A stretch of DNA of 64,000 nucleotides from Parvibaculum lavamentivorans DS-1 (GTDB taxonomy: Bacteria > Pseudomonadota > Alphaproteobacteria > Parvibaculales > Parvibaculaceae). A program made the position numbers and the translations under genes. Below, one piece after another: positions 37,327 to 46,942 of the stretch. How positions within the stretch are numbered: position 1 is the first letter of the stretch; every line of letters begins with the position of its first letter. Location of the stretch: the NCBI RefSeq assembly GCF_000017565.1, contig NC_009719.1:2959001-3023000 (forward strand), given 5' to 3'. Below the pieces are notes generated by a model that was not told where the DNA came from, made no database searches, and saw only the letters and a list, made by a program, of their open reading frames with translations.

Positions 37327-38690
37327 CCGCGCTCGAAGCCTCGCATCAATTCCCAATCCGTGATCCGGCGTTCATATTCCATCTGTTCCCAGCGGCCGGT
37401 GTGGAGATAGTGTTCTACCACCTCGTCTCCGAGGGCGGTGCGGAGAGTATCTGACTTTTCGAGCTCAGTAAGTGCATCCCGCAAGGTCTTCGGCAGCGAC
37501 GGAATGCCGCTTCTTCCATAAGCATCGCCCGTAAACTCCGGCTCGAGCACCAGATTTTGCTCAATTCCTTGCAGGCCTGCCGCAAGCAGCGCTGCATAAG
37601 CCAAATAGGGGTTGAGGTCGGCGCCGCCGATCCGGCACTCGATCCGAAGGCTTTTCCCCGCACCACACATACGGAAACCTGCCGTCCGGTTGTCGTTTGA
37701 CCAGACGATGCTGGTTGGAGCAAAGGAGCCGTTCACAAACCTCTTGTAGGAGTTGACCTGTGGCGCAAGGAAGTAAGTCAATTCACGTGCGTGGCGCAGC
37801 TGGCCGGCCAGAAACTGCTGGCACAAGGCGGACATGCCGTGCGGCTCCGCATCCTTGTCGTAAAAATGCGCGCTCTTTGCTTTCTCGTCCCAGAGCGACA
37901 TGTGGATATGACAGGACGAACCAGCAAGCTCGTAATTCCACTTTGCCATAAAGGTGACGGCCTTGCCGTGGAGCCAGGCGATCTCCTTGATACCGTTCTT
38001 CAGGATTGTGTGCCTGTCGGCCATTTCCAGGGCTTCGGCATAGCGAATATTGATTTCTTCCTGACCGGGGCCCCATTCGCCTTTGGAATTTTCCACCGGG
38101 ATGCCTGCATTCTCGAGGCCGTTGCGGATGGCCCGCATGATCCCTTCTTCTTTCGTGGTGGCGAAGATGTGGTAATCCTCGATGTACCAATTGGGATGTT
38201 TCAGTCCCCGGTAATTCTTTTCGTGCGCCCCTTCGTATGTCTCGTCAAAGAGATAGAATTCGAGTTCCGACGCGGTGTACGCCTTCATCTTCATTGCGGC
38301 GATGCGCTTGAGCTGCTTCTTGAGAATTGAGCGCGGCGCATGCGGTACATCTTCGCCGTGATGATCGACGGTGTCGCAGATCACAAGGGCAGTGCCGGGC
38401 AACCAGGGAATTCGCCGAAGCGTCGAGAGGTCCGGCTTCAATGCGAAATCGCCATAGCCTTTCTCCCAACTTGTCGCCTTGTAGCCCGGGACAGGCTCCA
38501 TATCCGTGTCGACAGCGAGGAGGTAGTTACAGGCATGGGTTTCATGAACGGCGGTGTCCAGGAAATAGGCCACAGCCATGCGTTTCCCCACCAGCCGCCC
38601 CTGCATGTCGGGCATGGCCATGACAACAGTGTCGATGTCGCCTGCCTCGGCAAGATCGGAAAGCTGGTCGAGAGTGAGCATGCCATTCAT
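37323..38690 (-). CDS. Glutamine-synthetase-like gamma-glutamyl-amine ligase
   Basis: 455 aa, GS-III-like/PuuA-GlnA4 group rather than true GlnA: NSYKRFVNGSFAPTSIVWSNDNRTAGFRM and RIECRIGGADLNPYLAYAALLAAG. N-terminal beta-Grasp begins DLAEAGDIDTVVMAMPDMQGRLVGKR. Such enzymes join glutamate to an amine (putrescine, ethanolamine, isopropylamine) with ATP. The ALDH and iron ADH following in overlap suggest an amine that carries a hydroxyl. The start is ATG at 38690 (38681 also possible). It is divergent from mipZ. Confidence 0.87.
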   Translation of the reverse strand: MNGMLTLDQLSDLAEAGDIDTVVMAMPDMQGRLVGKRMAVAYFLDTAVHETHACNYLLAVDTDMEPVPGYKATSWEKGYGDFALKPDLSTLRRIPWLPGTALVICDTVDHHGEDVPHAPRSILKKQLKRIAAMKMKAYTASELEFYLFDETYEGAHEKNYRGLKHPNWYIEDYHIFATTKEEGIMRAIRNGLENAGIPVENSKGEWGPGQEEINIRYAEALEMADRHTILKNGIKEIAWLHGKAVTFMAKWNYELAGSSCHIHMSLWDEKAKSAHFYDKDAEPHGMSALCQQFLAGQLRHARELTYFLAPQVNSYKRFVNGSFAPTSIVWSNDNRTAGFRMCGAGKSLRIECRIGGADLNPYLAYAALLAAGLQGIEQNLVLEPEFTGDAYGRSGIPSLPKTLRDALTELEKSDTLRTALGDEVVEHYLHTGRWEQMEYERRITDWELMRGFERG

Positions 38691-38910
38691 TCGCGAAAAC
38701 CCCCAAGAAGATGCCGCCACAGCGCGGAGCAACGGCTGTGCCCTCAGGCCGCCGCATAAGCCTGTGAAGTTTAGCCGCAGAGATGGGGGAGACCGCAAGG
38801 GGCCGTTTTGCGGGGCATGCCGATATCAAGCCGGTGCGGTTGACGCTCCTCCACTTAGAACCCAAACTCCGCGCGATTCGTTTTCATTGCGGCGGAATTG
38901 GCGGGGGCTT

Positions 38911-39765
38911 ATGACAGTCGGCTTGCGAGAGCGCGTGCCCGCTCATGTTGTTGTTCTGGGCAACGAAAAGGGCGGGTCCGGTAAGACGACGACTGCGATG
39001 CATGTCATCGCGCTTCTTCTTCATGAAGGCTTGCGAGTTGGGTCCATTGACCTGGATGGACGTCAGCGATCGTTGACGCGATATGTGGAAAACCGAAAGG
39101 CATGGGCGGATGCGGCTGGCGTGAATCTCGTCATGCCGGACCACATCGTGATTTCGCGATCTGCTCTCGGAAATGTGAGCGAGGCCAACGCCGCTGAGGA
39201 AGCGGAGCTGGATGCAGCCATGGCCCGGCTGGCAGCGGTCAATGACTTCATCGTCATCGATTGTCCTGGAAGCGACAGCTATCTTTCGCGGCTGGGACAT
39301 GCGCGTGCCGATACACTGCTCACGCCCATGAACGACAGCTTTGTCGATTTCGATTTGTTGGGTCGCGTCGACCCGCAGACTTATCGAATAAAGGGGCCGA
39401 GCGTTTATAGTGAAATGGTGTGGGAGAGCCGCAAGCGTCGTGCTGTGCGCGATGGGGGAGAGATAGACTGGGTTGTCATCCGGAACCGCCTCTCCCATCT
39501 CGATGCCAAAAACAAGCGGCGTGTCGAAGCTGTGCTTGGAGCGCTTGCTGACCGGATCGGCTTTCGTAGTGGCCCGGGTTTTGGCGAAAGGGTCATCTTT
39601 CGAGAAATGTTTCCCTCGGGCCTCACGCTGTTGGACTTGCGGGAAGAGGGGGTCGATACCCAAATGTCCATGTCACACGTGGCCGCGCGGGCGGAGGTGC
39701 GAGCTTTGGTGGACGCATTGCAGCTTCCGATCGAGGAAAGGCGACAGGCCGCGCAGATTCTTTAG
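38911..39765 (+). CDS. mipZ: Division-plane positioning ATPase MipZ
   Basis: ParA/MinD-family ATPase of 284 aa. Forms a polar gradient with ParB and blocks FtsZ polymerisation away from mid-cell. Deviant Walker A NEKGGSGKTTTAMH (18-31), VGSIDLDGRQRSLTRYVENR (typical of MipZ), Walker B IVIDCPGSDSYLS, and EMFPSGLTLLDL near the C-terminus. The ATG at 38911 follows GCGGGGGC. It is divergent from the GS-like gene and its stop overlaps that of the DD-carboxypeptidase. Confidence 0.93.
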   Translation: MTVGLRERVPAHVVVLGNEKGGSGKTTTAMHVIALLLHEGLRVGSIDLDGRQRSLTRYVENRKAWADAAGVNLVMPDHIVISRSALGNVSEANAAEEAELDAAMARLAAVNDFIVIDCPGSDSYLSRLGHARADTLLTPMNDSFVDFDLLGRVDPQTYRIKGPSVYSEMVWESRKRRAVRDGGEIDWVVIRNRLSHLDAKNKRRVEAVLGALADRIGFRSGPGFGERVIFREMFPSGLTLLDLREEGVDTQMSMSHVAARAEVRALVDALQLPIEERRQAAQIL

Positions 39766-41438
39766 CCGCGCCGTCTTTCCGCGTCATCGGCCGTTTGTGG
39801 CAGGCTCCAGTTCGAAGGCGGGATGGGAATGCACTGAATGGCTTGACGGGCAAGGCGTCCGCAGGCGTTGCGAGCCGCATTTTCGCCATCGAAGCCCCCA
39901 AATCGCGAGCGATAGAGAGTGCGGTTGTTGGCGGTTTTTACCGGAATGGTAACTGGCACCGCTTCGCCAAGTTCTGCCGGGGCAGCGCGCATCGCTTTGC
40001 GGATGCTGTCGACCGCATCCGATTGCTCGGCATAAGCGCCTATCTGGATGATCCAGGTTCCCTCAGGGATAAGCGGATCTCCGTCACGCCATGACTGAGC
40101 GGAGGCAGGCTCGCGCCGAGTCGGGTCGTTTGCTGCGGTCCGGAGCAGAGGGTTTGCCGCGGCTTCAGGGCTAACGCTCGCATTGGCGGGCGCTACCAGG
40201 AAGTTGCCAATCTCGCGGCCGGCCTGCCGGACCGGTCCCTCCGCCGATCGAAGGGCTGCGACCGCATATGCGGTGACAGTATCGACGGGAGCCGCCGGTG
40301 CGGCTTGCTGTTCGGGGGCGGCAACCGGCAGGACCACGGGCTGGGCCGGCGTCGCTGGCTGCTGCGGGGCCGGAGCCAGAAGCACCGTCTGTACAGGGGC
40401 GGGCAGGTCAGCGGACAAATTGTCTTGAGCCGGTATTGTGTCGCTCTGATCCTCGATGGAGGAAGCCAGTTGAAGAAGCGCGGCGCGGTCTTCTTCAGGT
40501 GCGAGACCGAGCGGACGAAGAACGGGCTTCGGCGCCGGGCCGGTATTTGCAGCCATGAGAGTGCTGCCGTTCTTCATCGCGATGGCGCTGGGCATGGCGC
40601 GATCCAGAATTTCGATCATGTGCGCGTCGCGCAGCTTCGCCTGCTTGCCTCCCATCACAACACCGATCAGGAACTTATTGTCTCGTTCCACAGTGGCTGT
40701 GAGGTTGAAGCCGGAAGCGTTTGTATAGCCAGTTTTCAGGCCGGTAGTGCCCTTGTACTCGCCCAGCAGCCGGTTGTGGTTGCGGATACGGGCCTTGCCC
40801 CAGGCGAAGTATTCAGTGCTGAAATAGTGATAATACTGTGGAAAATCTTCCCGAATGCGTTTGGCAAGCGTTGCCTGGTCTCGTGCCGTCGTCTTTTGGG
40901 CGCTGTTTGGAAGGCCGGAAGCGTTTTTATATGTGGTGCGCGTCATGCCCAGCGCACGCGCCTTCTTCGTCATCAAGGCTGCAAAGTCGTCTTCCGTGCC
41001 GGCGATAAAGGCGCCAGTGGCCGACGCGACGTCGTTTGCCGAGCGCGTTACGAGAGCAAGAATGGCGTCTTCGACACTGAGTGTCTGGCCGGCCCGCAAA
41101 CCAAGCTTGGACGGGGGCATTCCGGCGCCGCGGGGCGTCATTGTTATGCGGGATTTCAGGGTAACTTCACCGGCCTGCAGCTTCTCGAACAGAAGATACA
41201 GGGTCATCACCTTGGTGAGGGAGGCGGGGTAGCGATATTCGTCGGCGCTACGGGCGTAGAGGACCTTGCCTGAATAGGCATCGATTACGAGCGCTGCTTC
41301 TTTGGGAGCTGCTGCCTGTACCGGCGCGGCGACCAAAAGGCCGAAGAGTAAAAACAAGCAAATCAGGCAAAATCCACCCGAAGACTTGCTTCGGCCTAAG
41401 GAAATGCGCGCAAAACTCGTGGGCGCAGACCCCTGCAT
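39762..41438 (-). CDS. D-alanyl-D-alanine carboxypeptidase with SPOR domain
   Basis: Penicillin-binding protein of 558 aa that trims peptidoglycan stem peptides. A signal peptide (to about residue 42) leads into the S11 peptidase domain with Ser73-x-x-Lys76 (SLTK), Ser133-Ala-Asn135 and Lys235-Thr-Gly237. A Pro/Ala-rich linker (about 330-410) and a C-terminal SPOR domain (about 480-555, GTWIIQIGAY) follow; SPOR binds denuded glycan at septa. Its 3' overlap with mipZ joins two division-related genes. The upstream 540 bases hold no gene. Confidence 0.93.
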   Translation of the reverse strand: MQGSAPTSFARISLGRSKSSGGFCLICLFLLFGLLVAAPVQAAAPKEAALVIDAYSGKVLYARSADEYRYPASLTKVMTLYLLFEKLQAGEVTLKSRITMTPRGAGMPPSKLGLRAGQTLSVEDAILALVTRSANDVASATGAFIAGTEDDFAALMTKKARALGMTRTTYKNASGLPNSAQKTTARDQATLAKRIREDFPQYYHYFSTEYFAWGKARIRNHNRLLGEYKGTTGLKTGYTNASGFNLTATVERDNKFLIGVVMGGKQAKLRDAHMIEILDRAMPSAIAMKNGSTLMAANTGPAPKPVLRPLGLAPEEDRAALLQLASSIEDQSDTIPAQDNLSADLPAPVQTVLLAPAPQQPATPAQPVVLPVAAPEQQAAPAAPVDTVTAYAVAALRSAEGPVRQAGREIGNFLVAPANASVSPEAAANPLLRTAANDPTRREPASAQSWRDGDPLIPEGTWIIQIGAYAEQSDAVDSIRKAMRAAPAELGEAVPVTIPVKTANNRTLYRSRFGGFDGENAARNACGRLARQAIQCIPIPPSNWSLPQTADDAERRRG

Positions 41439-41981
41439 ATCACTCTAACCCCTCTTATTGGGCCCGCCCTGCCTGTGCGTGCCACTCAAACCTGTCCCGA
41501 CAAAACTGTACTGCGAGAACCACTAATTGCGAAGGCCCCCGACACCAAAAATCGTGAAAATCGTAGTGGTCCTAAGCGCTTGGCAGCATGGGGTGACGAT
41601 ATTTTGTAGGTATTACCAATTTGTTAACAAGGTTAACAAAATGCTAATTCGGCTGGAAGGCCGCGCTGGAATCGGCATAGGCGTAGCTGGGGGCGCCAGC
41701 ATGTCTTTGACCTGGTTTTAAGAGCAGCTGGAAACTAGGCCATCCCTCTCGGAGGCCGTGCGAGACCTTGTCCTCGCGGCGACGGTCGCATGATTGTGAT
41801 CAGAGCCGAACCGCCGGCCCGAAAGCGCCGCAAAATCGCCGAGAGGCGCCGTTATAGATCAGGATGGGCTTTGAATTTGCCAATGTTCGACTATCTAATG
41901 GGTTGGTGGAAAAGACGTGGTGACGGAACGCACGGGCAATTCGGCGTTCCGACATTGCAGGAGATTTCGGCAGGAACGGGG
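41439..41981. other. Gene-poor region upstream of clpS
   Basis: About 540 bases between the divergent DD-carboxypeptidase and clpS starts. It is AT-richer near 41560-41650 and has two GTTAAC sites (41623-41628, 41632-41637), the first inside the palindrome TTGTTAACAA. Frames here (a 64-codon frame from 41527 and the 64-codon extension upstream of clpS) have no recognisable content, so I treat it as promoter/leader DNA. CtrA sites need TTAA-N7-TTAA; the spacing here is 5. Confidence 0.5.
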
Positions 41982-42314
41982 ATGTCTGACGATAGGCGGC
42001 GCGGTGATGAAGACGGAGGCGCAGGTACCGGCGTCATCACGAAGACGAAGCCGAAAACCAAAAAGCCATCGCTTTACAAGGTGCTGCTGCTAAACGACGA
42101 CTACACACCAATGGAATTCGTCGTTCACGTTCTGGAGCGTTTTTTTAACAAGGGACGGGATGAGGCGACGGTCATCATGCTTCATGTTCATCAGCACGGA
42201 GTCGGCATTTGCGGCCTCTATACCTATGAGGTGGCGGAGACGAAGGTGACGCAGGTGATGGATTTTGCGCAGCAGCATCAGCACCCGCTCCAGTGTACGA
42301 TGGAGAGAGAGTAG
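41982..42314 (+). CDS. clpS: ClpS adaptor protein
   Basis: 110 aa; delivers N-end-rule substrates to ClpAP. After a flexible charged N-terminus, the core [51 protein letters not shown] carries the substrate-pocket Asn-Asp and the His residues. The ATG at 41982 follows AGGAACGGGG and gives family length; a longer open frame from 41790 is unsupported. clpA begins 48 bases later. Confidence 0.95.
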   Translation: MSDDRRRGDEDGGAGTGVITKTKPKTKKPSLYKVLLLNDDYTPMEFVVHVLERFFNKGRDEATVIMLHVHQHGVGICGLYTYEVAETKVTQVMDFAQQHQHPLQCTMERE

Positions 42315-42362
42315 TAGCGCGTTATAGCTGTTCTTTGGTTCAGCAGAAGGGAAGGTCCGGAA

Positions 42363-44747
42363 GTGCCGACGTTTTCACGCAGCCTAGAAGAGGGCCTTCA
42401 CCGCGCGCTCGCCCTTGCTAATGAGCGGGATCATGAATACGCAACCCTGGAACATCTTCTGCTTTCGCTGATGGATGATCAGGATGCCGCGGCTGTAATG
42501 CGCGCCTGCAATGTCGATATGGACATGTTGCGGCAGCAACTCACCAATTATGTCGACAACGAACTGTCCAGCCTCGTGGTCGAGAACGGCGAGGACTCAA
42601 AGCCCACGGCAGGTTTCCAGCGCGTGATTCAGCGTGCCGTCATTCATGTGCAATCTTCCGGGCGTGAGGAAGTGACGGGAGCAAACGTACTCGTCGCCAT
42701 GTTCGCCGAACGGGAGAGCCATGCGGCCTACTTCCTGCAGGAGCAGGATATGACCCGCTACGACGCGGTGAACTATATCAGTCACGGTATCGCGAAACGC
42801 GGCGATATGAGCGAAACGCGTCCCGTGCGTGGTGCGCAGGAAGAGCCGGAGACTGGAGAGCGGACACGCAAGGAGCGCACGACGGAAGCTCTCGACAATT
42901 ACTGCGTCAATCTCAACGACAAGGCGAAGCAGGGTAAAATCGATCCGCTGATTGGCCGCGAGCGAGAGGTGGAGCGGACTATCCAGATCCTTTGCCGCCG
43001 CTCGAAAAACAATCCGCTTTTCGTAGGCGATCCGGGGGTGGGCAAGACGGCCATTGCGGAGGGGCTGGCGCGCCGCATCGTGAAGGGCGAAGTGCCGGAG
43101 GTGCTGCGCAATGCGACGATCTTCTCGCTCGACATGGGGACCTTGCTTGCCGGAACGCGGTATCGGGGTGATTTCGAGGAGCGCATCAAGGCGGTCATCA
43201 AGGAGATTGAGGCCTATCCAGGGGCCATCATGTTCATCGATGAAATCCATACCGTGATCGGAGCGGGGGCGACGAGCGGCGGGGCCATGGATGCTTCGAA
43301 TCTGCTCAAGCCCGCGCTGGCGAGCGGCTCAGTGCGTTGTATCGGGTCGACTACCTACAAGGAGTACAGGCAGCACTTCGAGAAGGACCGTGCGCTGGTG
43401 CGGCGGTTCCAGAAGATCGACGTGGCAGAGCCGTCCGTGCCAGACACGATCAAAATACTGAAGGGGCTGAAGCCTTATTTCGAGGAGTTCCACAAGGTCC
43501 GCTACACGAACGATGCCGTAAAGGCGGCCGTAGACCTGTCCGCAAAGTATATGCACGACCGCAAGCTGCCGGATAAGGCGATTGATGTTATCGACGAAGC
43601 GGGCGCTTCGCAGATGCTCTTGCCGGAGTCTCGCCGGAAGAAAACGATTGGTGTCGCCGAGATTGAAGCCGTTATCGCCACGATGGCGCGAATTCCGCCG
43701 AAATCTGTATCCAAGAGCGACACTGAAAAGCTGAAGGATCTGGACACCGAACTGAAGCGAGTGGTCTTTGGGCAGAATGCCGCAATCGATGCGCTGGCAG
43801 CTTCAATCAAGCTGGCCCGCGCTGGTCTGCGCGAAGCGGAAAAGCCTATCGGCTGCTACCTCTTCTCAGGCCCGACCGGTGTGGGAAAGACCGAAGTGGC
43901 GCGTCAGCTCGCATCGGTGCTTGGCGTGGAAATGCTTCGCTTCGATATGTCGGAGTACATGGAGCGACACACAGTGTCGCGCCTCATAGGTGCGCCGCCC
44001 GGCTATGTTGGTTTTGACCAGGGCGGTCTCTTGACGGACGGCGTCGATCAGCATCCTCATTGCGTGCTGTTGCTCGACGAAATTGAAAAGGCGCATCCGG
44101 ATCTTTTCAATATTCTTTTGCAGGTGATGGATCACGGCAAACTTACGGATCACAACGGCAAGAAGATCGATTTCCGCAATGTCGTCCTTATCATGACGAC
44201 GAATGCGGGCGCTGCGGATATGGCGAAGCCGACCATAGGCTTTGCCCAGAAAAAGCGTACGGGTGACGACGAGGATGCAATCAAACGGCTCTTCACACCG
44301 GAGTTTCGCAATCGTCTCGATGCAGTGATTCCTTTTGGGCATCTGCCGCAGGAAGTCATCGCTCAGGTGGTGGAAAAGTTTGTTCTGCAGTTGGAAGTGC
44401 AACTGGCGGATCGCAATGTCACGATCGAACTCACGCCTGAGGCGAATAGCTGGCTCGCAGAGCGCGGCTATGACGAGCAGATGGGCGCGCGCCCGCTTGC
44501 TCGCGTTATTCAGGAGAACATCAAGAAGCCGCTTGCTGATGAAGTGCTCTTTGGACGGCTCGTCAAGGGCGGGCATGTGATCGTGACTGTGAAGGACGAT
44601 GCTCTCGCTTTCGATATCGAGGCGGTCGTTCCGAAGAGTCAGAGCGGAGGTCCCAAGAAGCCGGGTGCGCGCAAGCCGGGTGACGGCTCGGGCGGGCCTG
44701 GGTCGGGCGGCGGTACCGTACCCAAGGTTCCTTTGCTGGTGGATTGA
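42363..44747 (+). CDS. clpA: ATP-dependent Clp protease ATP-binding subunit ClpA
   Basis: AAA+ unfoldase of 794 aa partnering ClpP. Clp N-domain (about 1-140), D1 with Walker A GDPGVGKTAIAEGLA and DEIHTVIGAGATSGGAMDASNLLKPAL, and D2 with GPTGVGKTEVARQLA and LLDEIEKAHPD. The ClpP-binding loop and C-terminal small domain (RGYDEQMGARPLARVIQ) are intact. A Gly/Pro/Lys-rich tail (about 765-794) extends past E. coli ClpA. GTG start after GGGAAGGTCCGGAA. A strong terminator follows. Confidence 0.96.
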   Translation: MPTFSRSLEEGLHRALALANERDHEYATLEHLLLSLMDDQDAAAVMRACNVDMDMLRQQLTNYVDNELSSLVVENGEDSKPTAGFQRVIQRAVIHVQSSGREEVTGANVLVAMFAERESHAAYFLQEQDMTRYDAVNYISHGIAKRGDMSETRPVRGAQEEPETGERTRKERTTEALDNYCVNLNDKAKQGKIDPLIGREREVERTIQILCRRSKNNPLFVGDPGVGKTAIAEGLARRIVKGEVPEVLRNATIFSLDMGTLLAGTRYRGDFEERIKAVIKEIEAYPGAIMFIDEIHTVIGAGATSGGAMDASNLLKPALASGSVRCIGSTTYKEYRQHFEKDRALVRRFQKIDVAEPSVPDTIKILKGLKPYFEEFHKVRYTNDAVKAAVDLSAKYMHDRKLPDKAIDVIDEAGASQMLLPESRRKKTIGVAEIEAVIATMARIPPKSVSKSDTEKLKDLDTELKRVVFGQNAAIDALAASIKLARAGLREAEKPIGCYLFSGPTGVGKTEVARQLASVLGVEMLRFDMSEYMERHTVSRLIGAPPGYVGFDQGGLLTDGVDQHPHCVLLLDEIEKAHPDLFNILLQVMDHGKLTDHNGKKIDFRNVVLIMTTNAGAADMAKPTIGFAQKKRTGDDEDAIKRLFTPEFRNRLDAVIPFGHLPQEVIAQVVEKFVLQLEVQLADRNVTIELTPEANSWLAERGYDEQMGARPLARVIQENIKKPLADEVLFGRLVKGGHVIVTVKDDALAFDIEAVVPKSQSGGPKKPGARKPGDGSGGPGSGGGTVPKVPLLVD

Positions 44748-44778
44748 GGACGGCAGAAGAACCAAATTGAAAATTCAG

Positions 44779-44817
44779 GGCGGGCACGAAAGTTTGATTT
44801 CGTGCCCGCCTTTTTTT
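44779..44817 (+). terminator. Rho-independent terminator after clpA
   Basis: Perfect 13-bp stem (GGCGGGCACGAAA / TTTCGTGCCCGCC) with a 6-nt loop and T7. It ends the clpSA operon. Confidence 0.95.
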
Positions 44818-44856
44818 CTGCTTATCTACGTACACAAATTAAATGGGAGGCGACAA

Positions 44857-45222
44857 ATGATCGGCTATGTGATGCTCGGCACGAATGATCTCGACCGGGC
44901 CGCAAACTTCTATGACGCATTGCTCGAGGATCTGGGTGCCAAGCGTGCCATGTCCGATCCGGGCCGCTTCATAGGGTGGAGCAACGGTGCGGGCCCTATG
45001 TTGGCGATCACCAAGCCTTACGATGGCAACAAGGCAAACTTCGGCAACGGCGTCATGGTCGCGCTAGCCGCGGGCTCGCAGGAGGCTGTGAATAAAATTC
45101 ATGCGAAGGCGCTGAGCTTGGGAGGTTCTGATGAAGGGGCTCCCGGTTTGCGTGGCGGCACCTTCTATGGCGGTTACTTCCGCGATCTCGATGGTAACAA
45201 GTTCGTCGCCTTCCACATGTAG
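44857..45222 (+). CDS. VOC-family (glyoxalase/bleomycin-resistance-like) protein
   Basis: 121 aa, one vicinal-oxygen-chelate domain of paired beta-alpha-beta modules: MIGYVMLGTNDLDRAANFYDALLEDLGAKR and GTFYGGYFRDLDGNKFVAFHM. The metal-ligand glutamate of glyoxalase I is replaced by the shorter RDLDGNKF end, so the activity cannot be given. The ATG follows GGGAGGCGACAA. Bounded by terminators on both sides, so it is a single-gene unit. Confidence 0.83.
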   Translation: MIGYVMLGTNDLDRAANFYDALLEDLGAKRAMSDPGRFIGWSNGAGPMLAITKPYDGNKANFGNGVMVALAAGSQEAVNKIHAKALSLGGSDEGAPGLRGGTFYGGYFRDLDGNKFVAFHM

Positions 45223-45246
45223 CGGTTGGTTGGCACGTGAATGATG

Positions 45247-45275
45247 AGGCCGCCATGTCGCCATGGCGGCCTTTT
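45247..45275 (+). terminator. Terminator after the VOC gene
   Basis: Stem AGGCCGCCATG/CATGGCGGCCT with a 4-nt loop and TTTT, 25 bases after the VOC stop and before the convergent NHL-protein gene; it may serve both. Confidence 0.85.
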
Positions 45276-45301
45276 GTTTGAGGGACAACCCAACGGCAGG
45301 G

Positions 45302-46918
45302 TCAGCCTTTCTTCAGTCTATAAATCGCCACGTCGATGTCGGACGAGTAATAAATATCTCCGTTCGGTGCGACGGCGACGCCGGTAGGAATGAAGATCGC
45401 CGGAGCGGATTCCGGCCCTTCAAAGCCGATAGGGAGATTTTCTTTCACCGTTACCTTTTCTCCGCTCTTGATATCGATGATAACGATGCGTTTCGCGCCG
45501 ACCTCAGCTACGACCAGACGGCCATCCGGGGTGACGTCGAAGCCCTCCGGCGCCGACAGTCCTTCGGCCACGACGGTGCGCTCTCCGCTTTCGATGTCGA
45601 TGCGGGCGATGCTGCCGCCCTGATGTTCGCTTACATAAAGATGACCACTGCCATCGAGCTTCATCATTGCGGGACCGCCAAGGCCGGTGGCTAGGTCATT
45701 TCGTTTGGACCAATCGTTGCCATCGACGCGGACAACAGCGCCGCGCGCATATTCCGAGACGAGAACATCGCCATCGGGAAGGGCAATGGCGTCGGCCGGT
45801 GTCGTGAAGCCATGATGGAGGCCTAACGACTCACCGCTTTCCTGGTCGAACACCTGTACAGCGCCGGCCGTCAACGCCGCGACCGCAATTGTTCCGTTGG
45901 CAACAGTTACGCTGAGCGGATAATCGATCTCCGAAGACCAAACGCGGGCCATTTCCGTGACGGAGCCATCTTCCGGGGCAACTTTTCGTAATGCGAAAAG
46001 ATCGGCGACATAAAGGCCGGCATCAGCATCTGTGTTTCCGAATGCGATGCCACCAGCGACGGCGAGTGTGCCGGAAACGATTGTGCGGGCTTCGCCGGTC
46101 GATGTGTCGATTTCAATGACGGCATTATCCGCCATGTTGGTGATATAGAGGTTGTCTTCATTGTCGAAAGCAAGATTGTCGATCGCTGGCGCCACCTCGG
46201 ATATCAGCGTCTTTTCTCCAGTGGCCGTTTCCACGGTATAGACGTGACCGGCTTCGGTATCGACAACGAAGAGTTCGCCTTTCGTATTGAAGTTTGCCGC
46301 GGCTGGCGTTTTGAAGCCCTCGGCAACGATTTCGAGCGTTCCTGCATCGACGTCTACGCGCACGATCTGCTTTTTGAACCAGAGGGGGCCGTAAAGTTTT
46401 CTGTCGGGCCCGAAGTCAAAACCGTTCAGCCCGCCCATGCCCTCCATGATTTTTCGCGGCGCTGCTTCTCCTGACGGGTCGAGTTCGTAAAGTGCGTCGC
46501 CGAGAAATACCTGGGTAGCGAATAGCCGGCCATCGTCGGTCCATGCGAGGGAGTTGAGACCCGGCAAGCCCTCGGCGAGCGTCAGCAACGTGCCATCTGT
46601 CCGTCGTGCATATACCTTACCGTCGAGAAACGCAGTCCACGCGAGTGTACCGTCAGGGCCTTGCTCAAGATCATCGGCCATCCCCTCGGGTGGCGCTTCA
46701 TATATGCTTGTTTCCCCGGTTTCTCCGTCGATCTCGTAGATAGCGCGCCCGAAGACGCTGCCCGCCAGAATCTTGCCTTCCTTTGTGACCGTGATGCCGT
46801 GAATGCCATGAAACGGCGAAGGCGGAGTCACGGCGCTTTGCGTGTACTCATCGTTTTCGGAACAAGCAGCCGTAAACAATATTACTGCGGCAATCGCCGC
46901 CCCGTTCAGGCATTTCAT
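45302..46918 (-). CDS. NHL/SMP-30-like beta-propeller lipoprotein
   Basis: 538 aa. A lipoprotein signal (hydrophobic 5-17, then FTAAC with Cys19) precedes about ten short repeats. Each consists of a Gly-rich turn plus LYVxDxxxxxVxxID, for example LYGPLWFKKQIVRVD, LFVVDTEAGHVYTVE, LYITNMADNAVIEID and LYVSEHQGGSIARID. This predicts one or two beta-propellers on the periplasmic face. NHL/SMP-30 domains bind sugars or lactones or act as gluconolactonases; no metal ligands were assigned. Followed on the same strand by the HIT gene's neighbourhood but read away from it. Confidence 0.8.
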   Translation of the reverse strand: MKCLNGAAIAAVILFTAACSENDEYTQSAVTPPSPFHGIHGITVTKEGKILAGSVFGRAIYEIDGETGETSIYEAPPEGMADDLEQGPDGTLAWTAFLDGKVYARRTDGTLLTLAEGLPGLNSLAWTDDGRLFATQVFLGDALYELDPSGEAAPRKIMEGMGGLNGFDFGPDRKLYGPLWFKKQIVRVDVDAGTLEIVAEGFKTPAAANFNTKGELFVVDTEAGHVYTVETATGEKTLISEVAPAIDNLAFDNEDNLYITNMADNAVIEIDTSTGEARTIVSGTLAVAGGIAFGNTDADAGLYVADLFALRKVAPEDGSVTEMARVWSSEIDYPLSVTVANGTIAVAALTAGAVQVFDQESGESLGLHHGFTTPADAIALPDGDVLVSEYARGAVVRVDGNDWSKRNDLATGLGGPAMMKLDGSGHLYVSEHQGGSIARIDIESGERTVVAEGLSAPEGFDVTPDGRLVVAEVGAKRIVIIDIKSGEKVTVKENLPIGFEGPESAPAIFIPTGVAVAPNGDIYYSSDIDVAIYRLKKG

Positions 46919-46942
46919 GATCTTCTCCCCCCAACATTTTTC

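Noticed and set aside
41623-41637. CtrA site before clpS
   Set aside because: The two TTAA cores are separated by 5, not 7, bases.
41790-41981. N-terminal extension of ClpS
   Set aside because: Arg-rich text with no family support; the ATG at 41982 has a good ribosome site and family length.
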